Below are positions 1 through 4,262 of a stretch of DNA of 5,657 nt, piece after piece (positions within the stretch are counted from its first letter, which is position 1; each line of letters opens with the position of its first letter). The notes beneath the pieces are model-generated. The model worked only from the letters and a program-made list of their open reading frames with translations, ran no database searches and had not been told where the DNA came from. This DNA comes from Chloroflexota bacterium (GTDB lineage: Bacteria > Chloroflexota > Limnocylindria > Limnocylindrales > CSP1-4). The stretch covers positions 1 through 5,657 of the forward strand of contig JARXKQ010000091.1 of the NCBI GenBank assembly GCA_030271555.1, written 5' to 3'. Both the position numbers and the translations under genes were made by a program.

Positions 1-549
1 ACAGCCGACACGCCCACCCCCGTCACTGTCGCGGTCGACGAAGCGTATTACGAGTTCGGCGGCGAGACGCTTATTGGCCTGCGCCACCGCTATCGCAACC
101 TGGTCGTGGTGCGCACGACGTCGAAAGCCTTTGCGCTGGCAGGTGCGCGGGTGGGTTTCGGTGTGGCGGATCGGTCGGTGATCCAACGCCTGGAGCGCGT
201 CCGTCCGCCGGGGAGCGTCTCAACGATCTCCGCGCACGTCGCGGCGCTGGCGTTTCGCTCACCTCAGTACGCGCTGGACAACGTGGCGGTGCTGTCCGCC
301 GAGCGCGAATGGCTCGCGGCCGGCCTCGCGTCGCGCGGCTGGCAATCGGCGCCCAGCACGACGAACTTCCTGCTGGTCAAGATCGGCGACCACGACGCGG
401 CCGAGCGAGCCGCCGATGGCCTGCTGCACTCGGGCATCGTCCCCCGCACCTTCGGCCCGGCCAATCCGCTGCGCGGCAACCTGCGCCTGACGGTCCGGTC
501 GCGCGCTGAAAACGAGCGGCTGCTAGAAGTTGTCGGCCGCCTGACCTGA
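1..549 (+). CDS. hisC: Histidinol-phosphate aminotransferase (HisC family), 3' part, 5' end outside window
   Basis: PLP-dependent fold-type I aminotransferase. HisC converts imidazole-acetol phosphate plus glutamate to histidinol phosphate in cytosolic histidine synthesis. The reading frame is open at base 1, so 182 C-terminal residues are visible (full HisC is about 350). Seen: DEAYYEF at residues 13-19, where D13 should pair with the pyridine nitrogen and Y16 contact PLP; TTSKAFALAGARVGF at 39-53 with the Schiff-base lysine K42 (bases 124-126) and R50 for the PLP phosphate; RPPGSVSTIS, the HisC-type RVKPPYNVS segment; TTNFLLVK; and the C-terminal LRLTV with R162, the likely substrate-carboxylate arginine. 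The usual Gly after LRxTV is Arg here. The stop is TGA at 547-549, and the convergent PPOX gene overlaps the last 27 bases. Nothing belonging to a histidine operon follows, so it is the last gene of any such unit. A paralogous HisC-like aminotransferase of other specificity cannot be excluded. Confidence 0.9.
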   Translation, partial: TADTPTPVTVAVDEAYYEFGGETLIGLRHRYRNLVVVRTTSKAFALAGARVGFGVADRSVIQRLERVRPPGSVSTISAHVAALAFRSPQYALDNVAVLSAEREWLAAGLASRGWQSAPSTTNFLLVKIGDHDAAERAADGLLHSGIVPRTFGPANPLRGNLRLTVRSRAENERLLEVVGRLT

Positions 550-999
550 CGCTTTCCAGGACGAATAGAGGGGCGGCCAGTCGTTGGCAGTGGGCCGCTC
601 GCCGAGCAGCGCGTGCTCGATCAGCAACTCGTACAGCGGGTAGTCCTTGGCGTTGAAGAACCAGTTCGCAGCGATCGCGTCGCGCTGAGCTGGATCGTCC
701 ACGAGGCGGGCGCGGTCGCGCACCTGGAACTCGTGCGGCGCCTGCGGGTCGTAGTGGGCATGGAGCGCGAACCGGCCGTCGGTGGCCAGGTCGTGCGCCT
801 TGCCCGATTTGGGCTGCACGAACGCATAAAGGTGGCCGTCGACCACGCCGACGTTGACCGGGTGGACGCGCGGCTGTGAGCCGGCGCTGACGGTGACGAG
901 CATCCCCTCCCCGTCGCCGTTGCGATACATGAGCTCCCGACCCATTGCTGCGATCTTCGGCGCCGCGGCTTCCAGATCGGCCCATGTGCCGGCGCTCAA
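523..999 (-). CDS. PPOX-family split beta-barrel protein (FMN or F420 binding), TTG start
   Basis: A 158-residue protein of the pyridoxamine 5'-phosphate oxidase-like split-barrel superfamily, probably a small dimeric FMN- or F420-dependent oxidoreductase; the substrate is unknown. Seen: N-terminal TWADLEAAAPKIAAMGREL (residues 5-23), the helix typical of this subfamily; the barrel strands LVTVSAGSQPRVHPVNV (34-50) and VDGHLYAFV (53-61); SGKAHDLATDGRFALHAH (65-82), the usual SxKxxDLxxDxRxxLH cofactor-side segment; and the C-terminal WPPLYSSWKA (141-150). TTG at 999..997 was chosen because it includes the family's N-terminal TWxxLxxxAP helix, which an ATG at M19 would remove, and because it overlaps the stop of the upstream oxidase gene as TTGA. 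No strong Shine-Dalgarno precedes it, which fits translational coupling. The frame continues open further upstream, but that stretch lies inside the oxidase gene and looks non-native. The stop is TAG at 525..523, inside the end of hisC. Family call firm; cofactor and substrate open. Confidence 0.85.
   Translation of the reverse strand: MSAGTWADLEAAAPKIAAMGRELMYRNGDGEGMLVTVSAGSQPRVHPVNVGVVDGHLYAFVQPKSGKAHDLATDGRFALHAHYDPQAPHEFQVRDRARLVDDPAQRDAIAANWFFNAKDYPLYELLIEHALLGERPTANDWPPLYSSWKASGQAADNF
996..999 (-). promoter_or_regulatory. TTGA stop/start overlap coupling oxidase to PPOX gene
   Basis: On the minus strand the bases TTGA at 999..996 hold both the TTG start of the PPOX gene (999..997) and the TGA stop of the oxidase gene (998..996). 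Such 4-base overlaps usually mean termination-reinitiation coupling. The bases just upstream (ending GTCAACCC) contain no good Shine-Dalgarno, consistent with dependence on upstream translation. Confidence 0.65.
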
Positions 1000-2939
1000 G
1001 GGTTGACGCTGCCTACCGTCACTGCGGCCCGAGCGTCTTCCGGGTAAATCGGAGCGCTGTAAATACCGATCTTTCCGCCTGGCTCGTAGTCGCCGCCCGT
1101 CCGCTCGGACGGGCACGTGAAATGCACGATGCGTGGCGCTGATGGCATCACGATGACGTTCGCCAACATGACTGGTTGATCGCTGACGCCTGGCGTGAGC
1201 GGCACCCAGAAATCCTCGAAGCGTGCAGGGATTGCCGAATGGAGAACGTGACTGAACTCGGTGAGACGCACGACCTGCGGCTGCGCATTGGCCGGTATCG
1301 ACAGGGTCAGCGTCGATTGCGCACCCGGTGGGCACGTCGCCGTTTGGGGATTGACCCCAAAGCCGCAGTTGCGCAACGGACCAATCTGGCCGCGTGCACA
1401 TGGCTCTGTGATCAGGCCCTGGGCATACGGCTTGATGGTCTCCTGGACCGAGTAGCTGTTGTTGGCGTCCCAGTTGCTCTTCTGGTCGCAGAGTGGCGCC
1501 ATGACAGGCTTCCCGTTTTCAGCAATCAGTCCTGTCTTGGCCCACACAACGGGTTCACCGGGGCTCAGCCGATTGCCCTGCTTGTCGACGAACCAGCCCT
1601 CGCACAGGAATCCGTTGGGGTTCGTCTGCAGTTTCCGGAAACCTGTACCGGGCGACAGCGTGGTCGTATCCACCCATTGGCCAGTAAGACCTGCCGTGTA
1701 TTGATCCATCCAGCCAGGCGCGATGCCCTGGTAATCGCAGCTCGAAAAATCGTTGTGGAGCGGGCTTGTCTCGCGATTGGCCGGGCGAAATGTCGACTGC
1801 AGGCAAAAGCCCTTCTTTGTGTTGAAGATCTTGCCGTGGCCAGTCCACCTCAAGTTCGCGTAGTACTTGAAGTGGAGGTGGCCGTGACACGGGCTGAACA
1901 CATAGAGGTTGTGCTTTTCCAGCTGCCCGGGATGACCGCTAATCGTGTAGTCGACGCCGCCAATCGTCAGCGCGGTTTCGCCCACGTTCTCGTCGGCAGT
2001 TGTGAACTCGAGTAGTCGGCGCCAACCCGTACCGGTGACAGATCCTTCCTCGACCTCGCACCCACCACTGCCGCTTGAGTGAACGTATCGATAAACGGTG
2101 CGGCTGGGCAGGAAATCAGGAACGAAGGTCTGTAAATCTGGTGTGCGGCCGGTGTCGTCGCCGTAGCGGTATTGGTCAGCAAGGGCTGCATCCCAGGTGA
2201 GCCGCGTGTACTGCACGTACGTGCGCACAGCCCCAATATGGTTGGTGACCGCGTCTACACACGACTCGGTGGGCATAACGGTCTGGTGGTAGCCCTCGCG
2301 CGACAGCGCGTCCTCAACGACCGCCGTCTGATCGTAGAAAGCGTCAACTTCCTCGCTGTCGACACTGCCGAATGGGAACTCGGCCTCGTCCATGCAGGCG
2401 TAGCCGGTGCGCTGCATCACTAGCTCTGGGTCGACCGGGAGGAGGAAGTGCTCACGCCAGCGACCACCCACCTGCGCAAGACTCGGCTCCGACTGGCCAG
2501 GCGACTTGGCATCAGACAACAGGATACTGGTGAAGTGGTAGTTGACGGCGACGACGTCGTGGCCGTCGATCTTCTGGCGCGTGGGCTCTCCGCTGAATTG
2601 GATATTCCACAGCGGCTCGGGCGGAAGAGGAAGAGCCTTCCCGTGAGCGTGAAACGCGTCACGAAAGACCAGGCGGTATGTCGTGAGCTTCAGCTGTCGA
2701 TGGGCTCTCTCCAACCAGAATGAGTCCGGCTTGGTCATGATGTCTGCCGCAACGCGGGCACGCATCGACTTGGGGATTTCGTCGAGCACGACGCCGACCT
2801 GCGACCACATGGACGTCTTGACGATTGAGCCGGGCGCTGCGGCCGCGGCCACTCCCACTTGCCCGGCAAGGACCAGGACGAACATGATGCAGCCGACCAG
2901 TACGCGCCTAAGCGCGTGGCGAGTGGTGCCCCTCGACAT
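996..2939 (-). CDS. Secreted lysyl oxidase-like copper amine oxidase with N- and C-terminal extensions
   Basis: A 647-residue predicted exported protein with a lysyl oxidase domain (about 305-520). This family oxidatively deaminates lysine side chains or amines to aldehydes using copper and lysine tyrosylquinone (LTQ). Seen: a signal peptide at 1-35 (RR at 11-12, hydrophobic 13-30, AAAAA before a probable cleavage site). CHGHLH at 351-356 matches the family CHQHYH, giving copper ligands H352, H354 and H356. KKGFCLQ (375-381) matches KASFCLE, making K375 the LTQ lysine. QGIAPGWMDQY (404-414) matches QGLSPGCYDTY, making Y414 the LTQ tyrosine. QWVD follows at 421-424. The mature part has 12 cysteines, suiting disulfides outside the cytoplasm. 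Regions 40-300 and about 535-647 are not assigned to any domain I know. The ATG start has GGAGGG 9 nt upstream inside the tyrS end; the 4-nt gap implies one operon. Substrate unknown; bacterial members have been linked to cell-surface or aggregate functions. Confidence 0.88.
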   Translation of the reverse strand: MSRGTTRHALRRVLVGCIMFVLVLAGQVGVAAAAAPGSIVKTSMWSQVGVVLDEIPKSMRARVAADIMTKPDSFWLERAHRQLKLTTYRLVFRDAFHAHGKALPLPPEPLWNIQFSGEPTRQKIDGHDVVAVNYHFTSILLSDAKSPGQSEPSLAQVGGRWREHFLLPVDPELVMQRTGYACMDEAEFPFGSVDSEEVDAFYDQTAVVEDALSREGYHQTVMPTESCVDAVTNHIGAVRTYVQYTRLTWDAALADQYRYGDDTGRTPDLQTFVPDFLPSRTVYRYVHSSGSGGCEVEEGSVTGTGWRRLLEFTTADENVGETALTIGGVDYTISGHPGQLEKHNLYVFSPCHGHLHFKYYANLRWTGHGKIFNTKKGFCLQSTFRPANRETSPLHNDFSSCDYQGIAPGWMDQYTAGLTGQWVDTTTLSPGTGFRKLQTNPNGFLCEGWFVDKQGNRLSPGEPVVWAKTGLIAENGKPVMAPLCDQKSNWDANNSYSVQETIKPYAQGLITEPCARGQIGPLRNCGFGVNPQTATCPPGAQSTLTLSIPANAQPQVVRLTEFSHVLHSAIPARFEDFWVPLTPGVSDQPVMLANVIVMPSAPRIVHFTCPSERTGGDYEPGGKIGIYSAPIYPEDARAAVTVGSVNP

Positions 2940-2943
2940 CAGT

Positions 2944-4236
2944 TCATGCCCTCCGCTTGTCTATCCGCAGGCGCTTCTTGCCCGAGCGCATTACCAGGAA
3001 CCTGTCAGCGATCAGTGCGGGCAGCGGCGTGTCCGGCGTCGTGACGCGCACATCATTGATGACGAGACCGCCCTGTTGGATAAGCCGGCGCGCCTCGCCC
3101 TTCGAGGTCATGAATCCGCTCGCGACCACGTAGTCGAGGGCGTTCATTGCGAGCTCTCCTGCCGCTGCATCGTGGTGGTCCAAAGAACCGAAGAGCGTCT
3201 CGAGGACGTCTGGGTCGGTAATCGGCCCACCGCCAAAGGCCGCGTCTGCGACTCGAACCTGCCGCTCCGCTTCCTCACGGCCGTGGACGCGCGCCGTGAG
3301 GTCGTAAGCGAGTGCCTTCTGAGCCGCGCGCTTTTCGGGTGCCACCCCGTGCTCCGCCTCAACCGCCGCCACTTCGCCCTGGGTCATCAGCGTCAGCCAC
3401 TTGAGGTGCTGCACGACGAGCGTGTCATCGTCGTTGAGCCAGTACTGGTAGAAGTCGAACGGCGATGTCAGCTTGGGATCGAGGAAGACCGCGCCCTTCT
3501 CGCTCTTGCCCATCTTGCGGCCGTCCTTGGTCAGCAAAAGCGGTGAGCACAGGCCATATGCAGGCGGCTCATCGCCTTCCTCGCGGCCAACGACCTTCCG
3601 GATGAGCTCCAGGCCAGCGGTGATGTTGCCCCACTGGTCCGCGCCACCCATCTGCATCTCGACGCCGCGCGTGCGGAAGAGCTCGAGAAAGTCGGCCGAC
3701 TGGAGGGTCATGTACGAGAACTCGGTGAATGACATGCCCGCTTGCAGTCGTTGCTGGACCGAGTCCTTGGCGAGCATGTAGGGCACCGAGAAGTGCTTGC
3801 CGATGTCGCGCAGGAAGTCAATCAGGGTGTACTCACCGAGCCACTCGATGTTGTTGACCATCTGCGCCTGGTTCGGCCCTGCGCGGAAGTCGACGAAATG
3901 CTCGAGTTGCGCACGGATGGCGGCCGAGTTGGCGGCAATCTGAGCGTCGTCGAGCAGGTTGCGCTCGCTCGACTTACCCGAGGGGTCGCCAATCATGCCG
4001 GTCCCGCCGCCGACGATCACGAACGGCGTGCCACCCGCGCGCTGAAGGTGGCCGAGCATCATCACCTGCAGCAGCTGACCCACGTGGAGTGACTTCGCTG
4101 AGGGGTCGAAGCCGATGTAGGCGCTGATTGGCCCGCGCGCGAGACGAGCTTCGACGCCCGTCGAGCGCTCGGCGATCAGGCCGCGCCACGCTAGCTCACG
4201 CAGAAGCGGAGATGTATCCGTAAGGCCTGACTCCAT
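2944..4236 (-). CDS. tyrS: Tyrosyl-tRNA synthetase, bacterial type with S4 domain
   Basis: A class I aminoacyl-tRNA synthetase of 430 residues (usual 400-430) that charges tRNA-Tyr with tyrosine using ATP in the cytoplasm. Domains in order: a Rossmann catalytic domain, about 35-230, with YIGFDPSAKSLHVG (40-53), the HIGH-type signature written HVGQ (51-54), GGGTGMIGDPSGK (76-88), FSYMTLQSADF (173-183) and GADQWGN (198-204); the KMSKS-type loop written KMGKS (241-245); a helical anticodon region, about 255-350; and a C-terminal S4 RNA-binding domain, about 365-428. Y40, Y175, Q179, D182 and Q201 line up, at a constant offset of six, with the tyrosine-pocket residues Y34, Y169, Q173, D176 and Q195 of the Bacillus stearothermophilus enzyme, which supports Tyr specificity over Trp. 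The second His of HIGH is Gln. It is the first gene of a minus-strand unit leading into the lysyl oxidase gene. The start lies 26 bp from the divergent PBP gene, so no T-box leader fits. No SD at usable spacing was seen. Confidence 0.97.
   Translation of the reverse strand: MESGLTDTSPLLRELAWRGLIAERSTGVEARLARGPISAYIGFDPSAKSLHVGQLLQVMMLGHLQRAGGTPFVIVGGGTGMIGDPSGKSSERNLLDDAQIAANSAAIRAQLEHFVDFRAGPNQAQMVNNIEWLGEYTLIDFLRDIGKHFSVPYMLAKDSVQQRLQAGMSFTEFSYMTLQSADFLELFRTRGVEMQMGGADQWGNITAGLELIRKVVGREEGDEPPAYGLCSPLLLTKDGRKMGKSEKGAVFLDPKLTSPFDFYQYWLNDDDTLVVQHLKWLTLMTQGEVAAVEAEHGVAPEKRAAQKALAYDLTARVHGREEAERQVRVADAAFGGGPITDPDVLETLFGSLDHHDAAAGELAMNALDYVVASGFMTSKGEARRLIQQGGLVINDVRVTTPDTPLPALIADRFLVMRSGKKRLRIDKRRA
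2949..2954 (-). promoter_or_regulatory. Shine-Dalgarno site of the lysyl oxidase gene
   Basis: GGAGGG on the minus strand (2954..2949) lies 9 nt before the ATG at 2939 and sits within the last codons of tyrS. It supports the chosen start of the oxidase and means ribosomes finishing tyrS pass directly over its initiation region. Confidence 0.7.
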
Positions 4237-4242
4237 TACCTA

Positions 4243-4248
4243 ATGCTA
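4243..4248 (-). promoter_or_regulatory. Candidate -10 element of tyrS, fitting a leaderless transcript
   Basis: TAGCAT (4248..4243, minus strand; four of six match TATAAT and it fits TAnnnT) ends 6 nt before the tyrS ATG. That spacing would place the transcription start at or next to the A of the ATG. There is no correctly spaced Shine-Dalgarno (only AGGT directly against the start), which agrees with leaderless translation. No convincing -35 was found. Confidence 0.4.
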
Positions 4249-4252
4249 GAGT
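4247..4252 (+). promoter_or_regulatory. Candidate -10 element of the PBP gene
   Basis: TAGAGT (four of six match TATAAT, and it fits TAnnnT) ends 10 nt before the PBP ATG, so any 5' leader would be only a few bases. It overlaps the candidate tyrS -10 on the other strand by two bases. No clear -35 lies at 16-18 bp upstream, where the DNA is already tyrS coding sequence. Confidence 0.3.
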
Positions 4253-4254
4253 CT

Positions 4255-4259
4255 GGGAG
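4255..4259 (+). promoter_or_regulatory. Shine-Dalgarno-like GGGAG before the PBP start
   Basis: GGGAG lies 3 nt before the ATG at 4263. The spacing is short but usable, and it supports this ATG over more distant in-frame CTG codons. If the candidate -10 at 4247-4252 is used, the transcript would start within or beside this site, so its role is uncertain. Confidence 0.4.
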
Positions 4260-4262
4260 CAG

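Noticed and set aside
377..985. 202-codon open frame on the minus strand
   Set aside because: It is Arg/Ala/Gly-rich, low-complexity shadow translation of the PPOX and hisC region in another frame.
1000..1401. Upstream in-frame extension of the PPOX gene
   Set aside because: The extra residues lie inside the oxidase gene and do not resemble any family N-terminus; the TTG at 999 fits family length and operon geometry.
1176..2015. 279-codon open frame on the plus strand
   Set aside because: It is wholly antisense to the lysyl oxidase catalytic domain, has no recognisable motifs and is explained by high GC.
2889..2900. LVGC at oxidase residues 14-17, resembling a lipoprotein lipobox
   Set aside because: It falls at the beginning of the hydrophobic stretch, right after the RR, with no hydrophobic core before it. 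The long h-region continues to about residue 30 and ends in an Ala-rich signal peptidase I-type site.
2901..2906. RR at oxidase residues 11-12 as a Tat signal
   Set aside because: The surrounding ALRRVLV lacks the Ser/Thr and Phe of the Tat consensus, and the h-region is strongly hydrophobic, which favours Sec. Tat is not excluded, but there is no positive support.
2683..3546. 287-codon open frame on the plus strand
   Set aside because: It spans the tyrS end and oxidase start in antisense. Both opposite genes are certain, and this frame looks compositionally random.
4237..4262. T-box or other tyrosine-responsive leader before tyrS
   Set aside because: Only 26 bp separate tyrS from the divergent gene, far too short for a T-box with specifier and antiterminator, and the adjoining sequence is PBP coding DNA.
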